Shown: one piece after another, positions 17,188-27,325 of the stretch | Position numbering within the stretch: the first letter of the stretch is position 1 | Layout of the letters: every line of letters begins with the position of its first letter | The notes under the pieces: model-generated | Told to the model about the DNA's origin: nothing | What the model saw: the letters and a program-made list of their open reading frames with translations, nothing else | Databases searched by the model: none | NCBI GenBank assembly: GCA_024698075.1 | Contig: JAILRP010000061.1 | Coordinates: forward strand, 1 to 64,000 | Direction of reading: 5' to 3' | DNA length: 64,000 nucleotides | Origin: Lachnospiraceae bacterium | GTDB taxonomy: Bacteria > Bacillota > Clostridia > Lachnospirales > Lachnospiraceae | Position numbers and translations under genes: made by a program

Positions 17188-17942
17188 ATCTTTCCTCCGT
17201 ATGCATCATACCAGTCATCCCCGTTGGTGACACGGTAGCTGTCCGGCCGTGCCGCGGCAAGGCGCGCCGCAAAATCGTGTATGTCATCGAGCTTTTCCGG
17301 AAACGCCATTCCCCCTCTGAAATGCCTGATATCATGCGCATCGCTCCCGCCTGTAATAAACATACCAAGACTGCGCGCATATTTCAAAGCATTTTCGTCA
17401 TGATCCGGCCTTGGGTTTTCTCTGTCGAACGTGTGGGCGGTGTTTATCCCCTCCACACCGTCAATGTACTCGGGATACAGCCTGACCTCCTTGATGTAGA
17501 AGGCCTCCCTGTACGGATGGGCGTGGACGACGATCCCGCCCCCCGAATGTATTATATCAAACTGTTCGGCAACCGTCGCGTCCCGAAGTTCGGGATGGCC
17601 GTACATCCATCCGATATCGATCCCGTATATGAGGAATTCCGTTCCGTCATAACCTGCCTCATATCCGGGAAATACCTGAAAATCGTTTGCCTTCGCCCAT
17701 TTATCGGCAGTAAAATAAGGCGCAAAAAAAGCATCGAGAAAATCACTCCATGAAAGCTCCCTGTCTATGGCCGTGTTGCCTCCCCAGTTATGGTTGGTAA
17801 GTATCATGCCGGAATATCCCGAAGCCTTTGCGCCCGCTGCCATCGTGACGGCGCTGTCGGTCGCGCATCTGCTCGATTCGCTCGAATGGCAGTGCGTCTC
17901 ATATAAATACGGGTATCGTTCCCTTATCCTGTTAATTTCCAT
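17184..17942 (-). CDS. PHP-domain metal-dependent phosphoesterase
   Basis: A 252-residue PHP hydrolase. Metal ligands expected for the fold are present: H17 and H19 (YETHCHSSESS), a His in LTNHNWGG, a Glu in GYEAGYDGTE, a His in VVHAHPYRE, and Asp-His in GGSDAHD. Such proteins hydrolyse phosphomonoesters or nucleotides; the substrate cannot be told from sequence. I chose the ATG at 17942 (preceded by GGAAG) over a TTG at 17957. It overlaps the end of the GH26-like gene and is coupled to the diguanylate cyclase gene by a 4-base overlap. The three may form one functional unit. Confidence 0.82.
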   Translation of the reverse strand: MEINRIRERYPYLYETHCHSSESSRCATDSAVTMAAGAKASGYSGMILTNHNWGGNTAIDRELSWSDFLDAFFAPYFTADKWAKANDFQVFPGYEAGYDGTEFLIYGIDIGWMYGHPELRDATVAEQFDIIHSGGGIVVHAHPYREAFYIKEVRLYPEYIDGVEGINTAHTFDRENPRPDHDENALKYARSLGMFITGGSDAHDIRHFRGGMAFPEKLDDIHDFAARLAAARPDSYRVTNGDDWYDAYGGKI

Positions 17943-19407
17943 CAGTCTTCCGGCCAAGGATCCTGCTCATCTCGGCCTCCACCTCTTTCCTTGAATAGTA
18001 CGGACTTTCGTATCTGATCCGAAAACTCGGCTCTTCGGTCATCGTATAATACTGGTTCACGTCCCAGTCCTCTCTGCCGTTTTCATGATTTTCGCCGTCA
18101 GGCGGCGTTGCGAATATGTGAAGCGGTATGGTGCGCGCTCCCGAAAACGGCCGGCCGTAGAATGCAGGCATGAGGTCTATGGTCTCAACGCCGGGGGACT
18201 TGTAGAACCACCTTCCGTTAAACTCCATCATGAGGGAAAGGTCCGCCTGAAGAGTGACCTCCAGGAAGCACGGCATGCCTTCAAGCTTTGCATCGATCTC
18301 TATCCCGTACGCATCCTCGCTGCCTCCCCACCGAAGCTCGGCCGGAAATGAGGTGCTCCCGGTTCGCTCGATGCGCGGCAGGAAATACGGTTCTCCCGCT
18401 ATGTCCATGTACTCATCCATGAGGGGCTGCCTGATGCCTACCGACGGATCGTTCGGATCCTCCATCTCCAGCCCGAGCCTTCCGCGGTCACGGAACTGGT
18501 ACATTGATATTCCGGAAAGCCATGACGCGCAAGAGCGCGATACGGCATCATAGTATCTTCTTACGGTCAGTGGCTGCATCATGGCAGATGTCACATCGCC
18601 GTCGGCGGAAAATTCCGCCTGTATGAACGGGTGCTCCCCAAACAGGGATGAAAGGCGCTCATAGGTCCGTTCATACCTTACGAACAGCTCTTCGGGATCA
18701 TCCGCCGTATATGTTTCATTGCCGGGCTCCGCGATGTTGTACGGCCAGCCGAAATGAAGCGCCGTATACTTGTCCGCCGACCACACGTCCGCCGCCCTGT
18801 ACGCCTCGGCAAAAACGTCCTCAAGCTCCACCTTATGCTGCCCGTCCGGATCCTTTTCCTCTCCCGCGAGACCGGCGCAGAAAACGCACCTCACATTAGG
18901 GGCGATCTCCTTTATGATGCCCGCAAAGCGGACAAAGAATGCAGCGACCTCCTCGTACGAATACCGCCTGTTGTGCGTGAACCAGCTGCCGTTGCACTCG
19001 TGGTTGATCCTGAGGAACATGCGCCCGAACGGACGGAGGCTTCGTGCGATGTCCGAAAGCTGCGAGTCGCTTACCGCGCAGTCTATGGTCATGGTTAACA
19101 TAACTTCTTGACCGTGGCGCCTGATGTCGCGCATCTGCTCAAACTGCACTCCTCCTTCGACGAACGGGTAATAATTGTCATAAGGATAGTCCCAGGCAAA
19201 GCCTACCTTCATGTCATGACACGCCTCGGAAATACGCATCGGCCACTGCTCGTCGAGCGGATAATACGTATACATTATGTTAACCGCCCTGTGAGGGCGG
19301 CCAAGCATATTGAGGATATAGTTCTGACATACATATTCGCCGCGCTCGCTCCCGTCTCCGAGATCGAGTGCGCACTCTGCAGGAAGAAGCCTTACGGTCC
19401 CTGCCAT
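17932..19407 (-). CDS. GH26-like glycoside hydrolase, cytoplasmic
   Basis: About 491 residues. LRINHECNGSWF (E137) resembles the acid/base region of family GH26 and related clan GH-A enzymes. FIQAEFSADGD (E265) is a candidate nucleophile, at a plausible spacing after the acid/base. WDYPYDNYYPF near residue 75 and LHFGWPYN near 220 fit a beta/alpha barrel with an aromatic binding cleft. The C-terminal 150 residues look beta-rich and may bind carbohydrate. There is no signal peptide, so it should act on imported oligosaccharides or on internal glycans. The ATG at 19407 is preceded by AGGAGG at 8 bases. Mannan as substrate is an inference from family resemblance. Confidence 0.65.
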   Translation of the reverse strand: MAGTVRLLPAECALDLGDGSERGEYVCQNYILNMLGRPHRAVNIMYTYYPLDEQWPMRISEACHDMKVGFAWDYPYDNYYPFVEGGVQFEQMRDIRRHGQEVMLTMTIDCAVSDSQLSDIARSLRPFGRMFLRINHECNGSWFTHNRRYSYEEVAAFFVRFAGIIKEIAPNVRCVFCAGLAGEEKDPDGQHKVELEDVFAEAYRAADVWSADKYTALHFGWPYNIAEPGNETYTADDPEELFVRYERTYERLSSLFGEHPFIQAEFSADGDVTSAMMQPLTVRRYYDAVSRSCASWLSGISMYQFRDRGRLGLEMEDPNDPSVGIRQPLMDEYMDIAGEPYFLPRIERTGSTSFPAELRWGGSEDAYGIEIDAKLEGMPCFLEVTLQADLSLMMEFNGRWFYKSPGVETIDLMPAFYGRPFSGARTIPLHIFATPPDGENHENGREDWDVNQYYTMTEEPSFRIRYESPYYSRKEVEAEMSRILGRKTDGN

Positions 19408-19422
19408 CTTCACATCCTCCTT

Positions 19423-22400
19423 CTATCCGAGCATCATGTCGAAAAGGGACAGCTGGTTCGACTCGGGAAGAGATGAGAGAAGCCCGAGCTCCACCATGTG
19501 TTCCGTGACCGTTTTCGACACCTTGGTCCTTTCCTGAAAATCATCGAGCGACAGGAATTCGCCATCCCTTGCCGCCTCGACGACACCGTCTGCGGCCTTG
19601 TCTCCGAGACCGTCTATGCAGTCGAGCCTCGGCATTATCTTGCCGTCGACTATCCGGCAGTGGTGCGCCCTTGCACTGTATATGTCTATCGGCATGAAAT
19701 CAAATCCTCTCGCATACATCTCTTCGACGATCTTGAGATCCTTAAGGGTATTCTCTTCCTTGCTCGTCATATTGGTGCCGGCATCCGCCGCCATCTTCCT
19801 GTACTTTGATATCTCTTCCTCGAGCTTTGCCCGTCCCATGCACATCGTCTCATATGAGAATGCCGATGCACGTATGGAGAAATATGCCGCGTAGTATGCG
19901 AGCGGATAGTTGATCTTGTAGTAGGCTATGCGCCATGCCATCATGACATAGGCTGCGGCATGGGCCTTCGGGAACATGTATTTGATCTTCTCGCATGACC
20001 ATATATACCACTCCGGCACTCCGTGGCTGAGCATGTCCTGCTTCCACTTCGGCCAGTTGTCGCATTTGCCGTTCGCCACGTTGCCCTTCCTGACATTCTC
20101 CATTATCTTGAAGGCGGCAGAGCTGTCGACTCCCATGTTGATGAGGTATGTCATGATGTCATCCCTCGTGCATATCGCCGTGGAGATGGTAGCCTTGCCC
20201 TCCTCGATGACGGTCTGCGCATTTCCGAGCCAGACATCCGTGCCGTGCGACAGTCCGGATATCCTTACAAGATCCGAGAAAGCCTCGGGCTTCGTGTCGA
20301 GCAGCATCTGTATGACAAAGTCGGTACCGAATTCCGGTATCCCCAGGCATCCGAGCTCGCATCCCCCAATGTCCTCGGGAGTGATCCCGAGTGCCTCCGT
20401 CGAGCGGAAAAGGCTCATGACCTGCTTATCATCGAGCGCCACGCTTTTCGGATCGGTACCTGTAAGGTCCTGCAGCATCCTGATCATCGTGGGATCATCA
20501 TGTCCCAGAATATCGAGTTTTAACAGGTTGTGGTCGATCGAATGGTAATCAAAATGCGTTGTGATGATGTCGCTATTCATGTCATCCGCGGGATGCTGTA
20601 TCGGCGTGAAGGTTTCGATCTCCTCACCCCTCGGAAGCACGATTATGCCGCCCGGATGCTGCCCGGTCGTGCGGCGCACCCCTGTGCACCCGCGCGCCAG
20701 ACGGTCTATCTCGCACGGCCTCTTGTCTATATGTCTTTCCTCAAAGTATTTCTTTACATACCCGTATGCGGTCTTGTCCGCAAGGGTGCCTATCGTTCCT
20801 GCGCGGTACGTCTGCCCGGCCCCGAATATGACTTCGGTATACTTGTGCGCCTTGGACTGGTACTCGCCCGAGAAGTTAAGGTCGATGTCAGGCTCCTTGT
20901 CGCCTTCAAAGCCCAGGAACGTCTCAAACGGTATGTCAAACCCTTCCTTGCTGAGCGGCCGGCCGCACACAGGGCATACTTTATCAGGCATGTCGCATCC
21001 GGCACGTCCCGCAAACTCCCTTACTTCCGGAGAGTCAAAATCATAATAGTGGCAGCTGCTGCAGTAATAATGAGGCGGAAGCGGATTGACCTCCGTGATC
21101 CCCGCCATCGTCGCGACGAATGAAGATCCGACGGATCCGCGCGAACCGACGAGGTATCCGTCCTCATTCGACTTCCACACGAGCTTCTGCGCTATTATGT
21201 ACATCACCGCAAACCCGTTCTTGATTATCGATCCGAGCTCCTTGTCAAGCCTTTGTGATACTATCGGCGGAAGGTCGTCTCCGTATATCTCCCGTGCGCG
21301 GGTATAGCATATGTCGGTCAGAAGCTTATCGGAATTTTCTATGACCGGAGGACACTTGTCGGGGCGCACGGGCTCGATCTTTTCGATCATGTCCGAGATC
21401 TTTACCGTGTTAGTGACGACCACCTCGTAAGCCTTGTCATATCCGAGGTATTCAAATTCCGCCATCATCTCCCCTGTCGTCCTAAGATAGAGCGGTGCCT
21501 GCATGTCGGCATCCGGGAAGCCCTTTCCGGCCATGAGCACACGCCTGTAAACCTCATCCTCCGGATCGAGGAAATGTACATCGCACGTTGCGACAACGGG
21601 TTTCCCGAGCTGTTCCCCGAGTGATACTATCTTCCTGTTTATGTCCTCAAGATCACGCCTTGAATTGATGTCCTCGAAGTGGTCATCCCTTATCATGAAG
21701 TCATTGTTTCCGAGCGGCTGAATCTCGAAATAGTCATAGAACGAGGCGATCCTGAGTATCTCCCTGTCGCTCTTCTTCCCTATGATCGCCTGATAGAGCT
21801 CACCCTGTTCGCAGGCGGAGCCGATGATGAGCCCCTCCCTGTACTGCTCTATGAGCCTTTTCGGTATCTTGGCGACCTTATTGAAGAACCTTATGTGCGA
21901 AAGCGAGACGAGCCTGTACAGATTGACCCTTCCCGTTTCGTTGGCCGCAAGCAGTATTATATGGTTTGCCGGCGATTTGCGGACCTTCTCATCCGAGGAT
22001 GCTGCCATTTCGTTAAGCTCTGAGAGCGCCACGGCCCCCGCTTCCTTCATCCTGTCAGCAAGCTTCAGGAAAAGAAGCGCCGTCGCCTCGGCATCATCGA
22101 CCGCACGGTGGTGATTTTCAAGAGATATCCTGAAATGCTTGCACAGGCTGTCAAGCTTGAACTTGGAAACCTCGGGTACGAGAAGCCTTGCCATCCCGAC
22201 CGTGTCGACATAGCTGTGCTCTGTATATATTCCGGCAGCCTCCTCCTTGGCGGTAAGAAATCCCATGTCAAATCCCGCATTGTGCGCAACAAGAACACTG
22301 TCCTTTATGAATTCCCCGAACATTGAGAGTGCGTCATTTATGAACGGCGCATCGGCGACCATCGCATCGTTTATCCCGGTAAGCCTCTCGATCCTGTGCG

Positions 22401-23964
22401 GTATCGGTCCCTTCGGGTTCACGAACGTCGAGAACCTGTCGGTTATCCTGCCCTGTTCGATCTTCACGGCGCCTATCTCTATTATGCTGTCGCCTGACGG
22501 CGAAAATCCCGTCGTCTCAAGATCGAACACCACAAACGTATCGTCGATGGTGTGCTCTTTGGGAAGCACCGCTATTTCGCTGTCATCCACGACATAGCCT
22601 TCCATTCCGTAGATTATCTTGATGTCGTCGATCTTCTTTTTCTGTATATGGTGGAATGCCTCGGTGAAAGCCTGAACTCCGCCGTGGTCGGTTATCGCTA
22701 TCGCACTGTGGCCCCAGGCTCTTGCACGGTCTATTATGTCGGATACCGCAGACACTCCGTCCATGTCGCTCATCTTCGTATGGCAGTGGAGCTCCACGCG
22801 CTTGACCGTCTCATTGTCCTCGCGCTTTTCCCTGAAGTCGTGGGTCTTCCTGATCCCCTCCACCCGTCCTATCGAAAGGGTGCCGTCGTATTTGTCAAAA
22901 CCCGTGATACCATGGAGGATTATGAACGTTCCATCGGCAAGTCCTCCTAACAGCCTCTCCTGCCTGTCTTCCTTCGGGAACATCTTGACATCTATCGTAT
23001 CGGTAAAATCCGTCACGGAGAAAGTGACCATCTTCTTGCCGGTCCTCGTGTCCCTTATCTGCAGTCCGCAGACCTGGCCGCGTATCACCACTTCGCCTAT
23101 GTCGCCGTCTATGTCGCAGATGTTTATCGGGCCGTCCGTAAAATCACGTCCGTAAATGACGTCCGGATTGAGCGGAGCCTTTTTCGATGACTGCCTTTTG
23201 GGCTTCGTATCGGCTTCCGGCTCGGCGGATGAGGGCCGGAACGGACGCTCATCGGCCTCCTGTCCTGCCGCATGCTCCTTGGCCATCTTCTCATACATTA
23301 TGAACTCATCTTCTCCGGATGCAGCCCCGGCAGGTCCTGAAGACATCCGGCCATCCGGTGCCTGCCCTCCTTCGGGCGCCTGCTCCGAATAAAGCGATAT
23401 CTTCCTGATCTCCTCGGCCATCCTCTCCCGGGTATGGACGAAGCTCTGCCTGCTCTCCCTCTCCTTATACGATGCCGTGATCCTCCAGCCGCCCCCGCAC
23501 CTTCCGTTTATCGCATGGTCAAGATAATCAAGGATGTCCTCTGCCATGTCATGTGCTATCGGCCTGTCTTCAAGGATGAGGACGATGCTCTTTCCGTCTT
23601 CGGGGAATTCATAATCGGAATGGCGCAGAAGATCTGCCCATGCAGGGTTTATATGCTGCGCCTCCGTCAGGATGCTTCCCCTGTACTGCCTGATGAACGA
23701 CTCCGGGGAATATGCGCCGCCGAGCGTGAAATTCTCAATGATCTTTACCGTCACCGGAGCATTGCTGTAATACTGTTTCCTGATCTCGCGTTCCATCGCA
23801 TATATATTATCCTTGGGTATGATGTAATCGCTCGTCAGGTATATGTGCAGTTTATCGCGACGTGAAGAAGAGACCAGCCTTGTCACCTTGGTCTCTTCCA
23901 TAAGTTCCACATCATCATCCGGCACCGAAAGTGCCGGAAAAACATCAAAAAACTTCTTTTCCAT
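19423..23964 (-). CDS. polC: DNA polymerase III alpha subunit, PolC type
   Basis: The main replicative polymerase of low-GC Gram-positives, 1513 residues. It has an N-terminal domain and an OB fold (near 275-370, ending VRGQVCGLQI and VTFSVTDF). A PHP domain (LHCHTKMSDMDG) is interrupted by a DnaQ-type proofreading exonuclease (VVFDLETTGFSPSGD, HNAGFDMGFL, HRAVDDAEAT). The palm and fingers include EPDIDLNFSGEYQ with catalytic Asp residues, and a zinc module (CSSCHYYDF, CPVCGRPL) lies in the polymerase core. Two helix-hairpin-helix-like stretches are near the C-terminus (LDCIDGLGDKAADG). It is 14 bases downstream of ispG. The length and domain order are normal. Confidence 0.97.
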   Translation of the reverse strand: MEKKFFDVFPALSVPDDDVELMEETKVTRLVSSSRRDKLHIYLTSDYIIPKDNIYAMEREIRKQYYSNAPVTVKIIENFTLGGAYSPESFIRQYRGSILTEAQHINPAWADLLRHSDYEFPEDGKSIVLILEDRPIAHDMAEDILDYLDHAINGRCGGGWRITASYKERESRQSFVHTRERMAEEIRKISLYSEQAPEGGQAPDGRMSSGPAGAASGEDEFIMYEKMAKEHAAGQEADERPFRPSSAEPEADTKPKRQSSKKAPLNPDVIYGRDFTDGPINICDIDGDIGEVVIRGQVCGLQIRDTRTGKKMVTFSVTDFTDTIDVKMFPKEDRQERLLGGLADGTFIILHGITGFDKYDGTLSIGRVEGIRKTHDFREKREDNETVKRVELHCHTKMSDMDGVSAVSDIIDRARAWGHSAIAITDHGGVQAFTEAFHHIQKKKIDDIKIIYGMEGYVVDDSEIAVLPKEHTIDDTFVVFDLETTGFSPSGDSIIEIGAVKIEQGRITDRFSTFVNPKGPIPHRIERLTGINDAMVADAPFINDALSMFGEFIKDSVLVAHNAGFDMGFLTAKEEAAGIYTEHSYVDTVGMARLLVPEVSKFKLDSLCKHFRISLENHHRAVDDAEATALLFLKLADRMKEAGAVALSELNEMAASSDEKVRKSPANHIILLAANETGRVNLYRLVSLSHIRFFNKVAKIPKRLIEQYREGLIIGSACEQGELYQAIIGKKSDREILRIASFYDYFEIQPLGNNDFMIRDDHFEDINSRRDLEDINRKIVSLGEQLGKPVVATCDVHFLDPEDEVYRRVLMAGKGFPDADMQAPLYLRTTGEMMAEFEYLGYDKAYEVVVTNTVKISDMIEKIEPVRPDKCPPVIENSDKLLTDICYTRAREIYGDDLPPIVSQRLDKELGSIIKNGFAVMYIIAQKLVWKSNEDGYLVGSRGSVGSSFVATMAGITEVNPLPPHYYCSSCHYYDFDSPEVREFAGRAGCDMPDKVCPVCGRPLSKEGFDIPFETFLGFEGDKEPDIDLNFSGEYQSKAHKYTEVIFGAGQTYRAGTIGTLADKTAYGYVKKYFEERHIDKRPCEIDRLARGCTGVRRTTGQHPGGIIVLPRGEEIETFTPIQHPADDMNSDIITTHFDYHSIDHNLLKLDILGHDDPTMIRMLQDLTGTDPKSVALDDKQVMSLFRSTEALGITPEDIGGCELGCLGIPEFGTDFVIQMLLDTKPEAFSDLVRISGLSHGTDVWLGNAQTVIEEGKATISTAICTRDDIMTYLINMGVDSSAAFKIMENVRKGNVANGKCDNWPKWKQDMLSHGVPEWYIWSCEKIKYMFPKAHAAAYVMMAWRIAYYKINYPLAYYAAYFSIRASAFSYETMCMGRAKLEEEISKYRKMAADAGTNMTSKEENTLKDLKIVEEMYARGFDFMPIDIYSARAHHCRIVDGKIMPRLDCIDGLGDKAADGVVEAARDGEFLSLDDFQERTKVSKTVTEHMVELGLLSSLPESNQLSLFDMMLG

Positions 23965-23977
23965 TACTGACCCCTAT

Positions 23978-25033
23978 TTAATCAGTCCAGCTGTCCAGTT
24001 CTTCCTTAAGTGCCGCAAGAAGGCCGCTCTCGGGTACCTTCCGGACGATCTCGCCTTTTTTGATGAGAAGGCCCTCGCCCTTTCCCCCGGCTATTCCGAT
24101 ATCGGCTTCCTTCGCCTCGCCGGGACCATTCACGGCACATCCCATGACAGCGAGCTTAATGTCAAGATCGTAACCGGCCGCCAGTTTCTCGGCCTCGTCC
24201 GCAAGCCGGATAAGATCGATCTGTGTCCTTCCGCATGTGGGACAGGATATGACATCGATGCCGCCCCGCCTGAGCCCGAGCGACTTAAGTATCAGCTTTG
24301 CGGCCACCACTTCCTCGACCGGGTCTCCGGTAAGCGACACCCTTACGGTATCGCCTATGCCCTCGTTCAGGATTATCCCGAGCCCCACGGCCGACTTGAT
24401 GCTGCCGCTCCTAACGGTACCCGACTCGGTGATCCCCACATGTATGGGGTACATGCATTTTTCAGCTATAAGCCTGTGAGTCATGACCGACATCATGACG
24501 TCCGATGATTTTATCGACACGACTATGCTGTCATAGCCGCAGTCCTCGATCATGTGCACCTTGTCGAGCGCCGACTCGACTATGCCCTCGGCGGTCACGC
24601 CCCCATACTTTCCGACTATCTCTTTCTCAAGTGAACCGCTGTTGACTCCGACCCTTATAGGGATGTTCCTTTCCTTTGCGCAGGCGACAACCTCAGCGAG
24701 CCTGTCCCTTCCGCCTATATTGCCCGGATTGATCCTTATCTTGTCGGCTCCGTTTTCGATGGCTGCTATCGCCATCTTATGGTCAAAATGAATATCAGCG
24801 ACGAGCGGGATGCCGATGCTGCTCCTGATAGTCTTTAAGGCCCTTGCCGCATCTTCTGTCGGAACGGTGCATCTTACTATGTCACAGCCCGCTTCCTCGA
24901 GCCGCTTTATCTGTCTGATGGTGCCTTCAGCGTCCTCAGTCCTCGTATTCGTCATTGACTGTATGAGTATCGGACTGCCCCCGCCGATGGAACGGTCTCC
25001 TATCCATATGACTTTCGTCTTATCTCTGTGCAT
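23978..25033 (-). CDS. ispG: 4-hydroxy-3-methylbut-2-enyl diphosphate synthase (IspG/GcpE)
   Basis: MEP-pathway [4Fe-4S] enzyme that reduces the cyclic MEcPP intermediate to HMBPP. The TIM-barrel half shows PILIQSMTNTRTEDAEGT, VADIHFDHKMA and INPGNIGG. The cluster ligands lie in the second half: SCPTCGR and MGCAVNGPGEA. It is about 351 residues, the bacterial length. Start codons are ATG 25033 or GTG 25039; neither has an ideal Shine-Dalgarno sequence. A promoter is predicted at 25096-25124 with a leader of about 55 bases. It works with Dxr, encoded upstream, and forms a unit with polC. Confidence 0.95.
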   Translation of the reverse strand: MHRDKTKVIWIGDRSIGGGSPILIQSMTNTRTEDAEGTIRQIKRLEEAGCDIVRCTVPTEDAARALKTIRSSIGIPLVADIHFDHKMAIAAIENGADKIRINPGNIGGRDRLAEVVACAKERNIPIRVGVNSGSLEKEIVGKYGGVTAEGIVESALDKVHMIEDCGYDSIVVSIKSSDVMMSVMTHRLIAEKCMYPIHVGITESGTVRSGSIKSAVGLGIILNEGIGDTVRVSLTGDPVEEVVAAKLILKSLGLRRGGIDVISCPTCGRTQIDLIRLADEAEKLAAGYDLDIKLAVMGCAVNGPGEAKEADIGIAGGKGEGLLIKKGEIVRKVPESGLLAALKEELDSWTD

Positions 25034-25095
25034 GACCACCTATATTGTGTATCTTCCGTTATTTGGGCCTCAAAAACCCAATACCTTGTATTATG

Positions 25096-25124
25096 AGTTT
25101 ACATTGTCGGGGCCGAATAGTCAA
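25096..25124 (-). promoter_or_regulatory. Promoter of ispG-polC
   Basis: On the minus strand, TTGACT (25119-25124), 17 bases, then TAAACT (25096-25101). The -35 box overlaps the stop codon of the Ig-like surface protein gene. The leader contains TTGGG and CCCAA arms that can pair around a T-rich loop. Confidence 0.55.
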
Positions 25125-27325
25125 TGACGTAAAAATGTCCGAAAAGCAAGGCCGAACGTGCCGGAAAGCACGGTGGAAAGGCCTATCAGAAGACCTGCAA
25201 TATCCACATTATTTTTTTCCGGCCCGTCGGGTGCTGCCTCTATTGTCTTCTCCGACCTTATGTATCCTCCAAGGGGCCCGGCATCCATGTAACATGACGC
25301 ATGGATCTCGGTATCCGTTATATTGGCCGCAGCATCCTCTGCCATTACGGCTATCGTGTAGCTGCCGTATTCATCAACGGTAAATGATGCCGTATTGTCG
25401 GATGAAACCGGAACGTTCCTTCCGTTGAACTTAACGGTCAGGAGCCTGTCCCCGGGTTCCGCAAGACTTACCGTAACCTGCGAGCCCTTCTTTATGTTCC
25501 CGTTTCTGTCAAACCCTCCGAGCACGACCTGCGGCGATGTATGGTCGACTATGAATGATGCGCTCGCTTCGGACAGGTTGGATGCGGCATCCTCCGCGAT
25601 GATCGTCAGCACATATTTCCCTTCGTTTATCACGACATCCTTCTCCCCGAACTTCCCATCGTCGATGTAGGCATCTGCAGTGTATCCCGAAGCATCGGAT
25701 ACGAGCGAGGAAAGTGCTGCAGGCAGGGAGAACGACCTGAAATATTTATTGTCTATGTCTGAAAGATCCGATATGACGGGCGGGGTACGGTCCACCTTGA
25801 AGTTTATGTGGGACCTTGCCGTATTTCCGCTCCTGTCTGCCGCTATGCAGGTCAGGCGGTACTCTCCCTCCTTTTGGACCTCAATGTCCATATGGTCATT
25901 GGCCGCCTTCATTACCCTGTCCTTCGACTCGGCGACCACATACCCCTTCGCCTCCTTTTTCTCAAGTATCGATGACATCACTGTAGACTCGTAAAACATC
26001 TCACCCACGGAAAACCGCAGCGTCGGAAGGGCATTTGTTATATCGCCCTCATCAAGTCCGGAAATCAGTATGTCCGGTGCCGTCGAATCGATCCTGAAAC
26101 GCCGCAGTTCCTGTGTGACATTTCCCGCCGCATCGGCTGCCGAAACCTCGAGCAGATAATCTCCATCCGAATTTATGTTAACCGTTCTTATGTCATGATC
26201 CGCCATTAGTTCGTAGCCTTCTATCGGGATATTTTCGTTTTTCAAAAGAGCAGTCTTTGTCAGTTTTATGTTAACCATCGTGCCCTCATATATGTTATCT
26301 CCCACATCTACCGTCACCTCTGTCGGATCTCTCCGGTCAACGCTGTCCGTCACTCCCCCTATCGATACCGTCGGCGGAGTGGTGTCAACGGAAAAGCTCC
26401 TTGTTATCTCCGGTGAACAGTTGCCCGCGCTGTCCTCGGCCCAGAGCCTTATGAAATACTTCCCATCCTCGGTAAAGTCGATCCGTGTCTGGGGCCCGTC
26501 CGTCGTCGCCACTGTCTTTATCAGCCTGTCCCCTATCCTCCGCTCGGCCGTGTAGCTTATGAAAACATCCGAATCCCTGTCGGATGCCGCCGCCTCCAAA
26601 ACGGCGCTCCTGTCATATGCGTCGCCGCTCAGTATCCCCTGAACGTATATGACGGGGCAGGAACTGTCATACCTGTATTCAAACGATGCATCCGAACGGT
26701 TTCCCGCCACGTCATAGCAGACCATCTCCACATTGTTGTACGGCCTGCCGGTATCGGTAAGCAGCAGTTCCATGCTGCACTGTCCCGCCGGTTCATCATC
26801 TTTCCTGTGCATCTCGTAGAGCACAGTGTCGCCGCACTTGGCAGAGATCCTTGACAGCCCGTTCTCATCGCTTAAGGTAAAATGCACCTTCTCGTCGTGT
26901 GTCAACCACCCTCCGACAGCCTCCGGATCTTCGAATTCAATTTCCGGTGCCGCTGTATCAAAACATACTCTGTATGTATCCGATTCAAGCAGTCCGCCAT
27001 CAGGCGTTTTGGCAGCGAACTTCAGCTGCCATCTTCCGGTGGGCGACGTATCGTCATCCGGATAAAGCGTGACAGTGTCAGCGATATCGGTGTATGCGCT
27101 GAAAGTCTCCCCGTCATCCAGGCTTATGCAGTATCCGGAAGGAACTGCCGGCGCAAACGTTACCGGAAGCGGTGTATAGAAGACCATGCCGTCTTTTACC
27201 ATGACCTTCCTGCCGTCATAAGTTGTGATGTCAACATTAAGCTTCTCTCCTTCGGCAGCATATGCGCTGACAGCCGCCGCCGAAAGGATCATGATGAATA
27301 TCATTATCCCGTATACCGTTCTCAT
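25121..27325 (-). CDS. Secreted, membrane-anchored protein with tandem Ig-like domains
   Basis: A 734-residue surface protein. A signal peptide ([20 protein letters not shown], cleavage after AYA) is followed by a unique N-terminal part. About six Ig-like beta-sandwich repeats come next, each opening with a Pro-rich hinge: [50 protein letters not shown] and [10 protein letters not shown]. Many contain D.AGN or D.A.N turns ([27 protein letters not shown]). A hydrophobic helix near the end ([20 protein letters not shown]) anchors it. No LPxTG sorting signal is present. The ATG overlaps the preceding gene's stop by 4 bases. It may be a stalk, adhesin or sensor partner of the kinase encoded two genes upstream. 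Confidence 0.75.
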   Translation of the reverse strand: MRTVYGIMIFIMILSAAAVSAYAAEGEKLNVDITTYDGRKVMVKDGMVFYTPLPVTFAPAVPSGYCISLDDGETFSAYTDIADTVTLYPDDDTSPTGRWQLKFAAKTPDGGLLESDTYRVCFDTAAPEIEFEDPEAVGGWLTHDEKVHFTLSDENGLSRISAKCGDTVLYEMHRKDDEPAGQCSMELLLTDTGRPYNNVEMVCYDVAGNRSDASFEYRYDSSCPVIYVQGILSGDAYDRSAVLEAAASDRDSDVFISYTAERRIGDRLIKTVATTDGPQTRIDFTEDGKYFIRLWAEDSAGNCSPEITRSFSVDTTPPTVSIGGVTDSVDRRDPTEVTVDVGDNIYEGTMVNIKLTKTALLKNENIPIEGYELMADHDIRTVNINSDGDYLLEVSAADAAGNVTQELRRFRIDSTAPDILISGLDEGDITNALPTLRFSVGEMFYESTVMSSILEKKEAKGYVVAESKDRVMKAANDHMDIEVQKEGEYRLTCIAADRSGNTARSHINFKVDRTPPVISDLSDIDNKYFRSFSLPAALSSLVSDASGYTADAYIDDGKFGEKDVVINEGKYVLTIIAEDAASNLSEASASFIVDHTSPQVVLGGFDRNGNIKKGSQVTVSLAEPGDRLLTVKFNGRNVPVSSDNTASFTVDEYGSYTIAVMAEDAAANITDTEIHASCYMDAGPLGGYIRSEKTIEAAPDGPEKNNVDIAGLLIGLSTVLSGTFGLAFRTFLRH

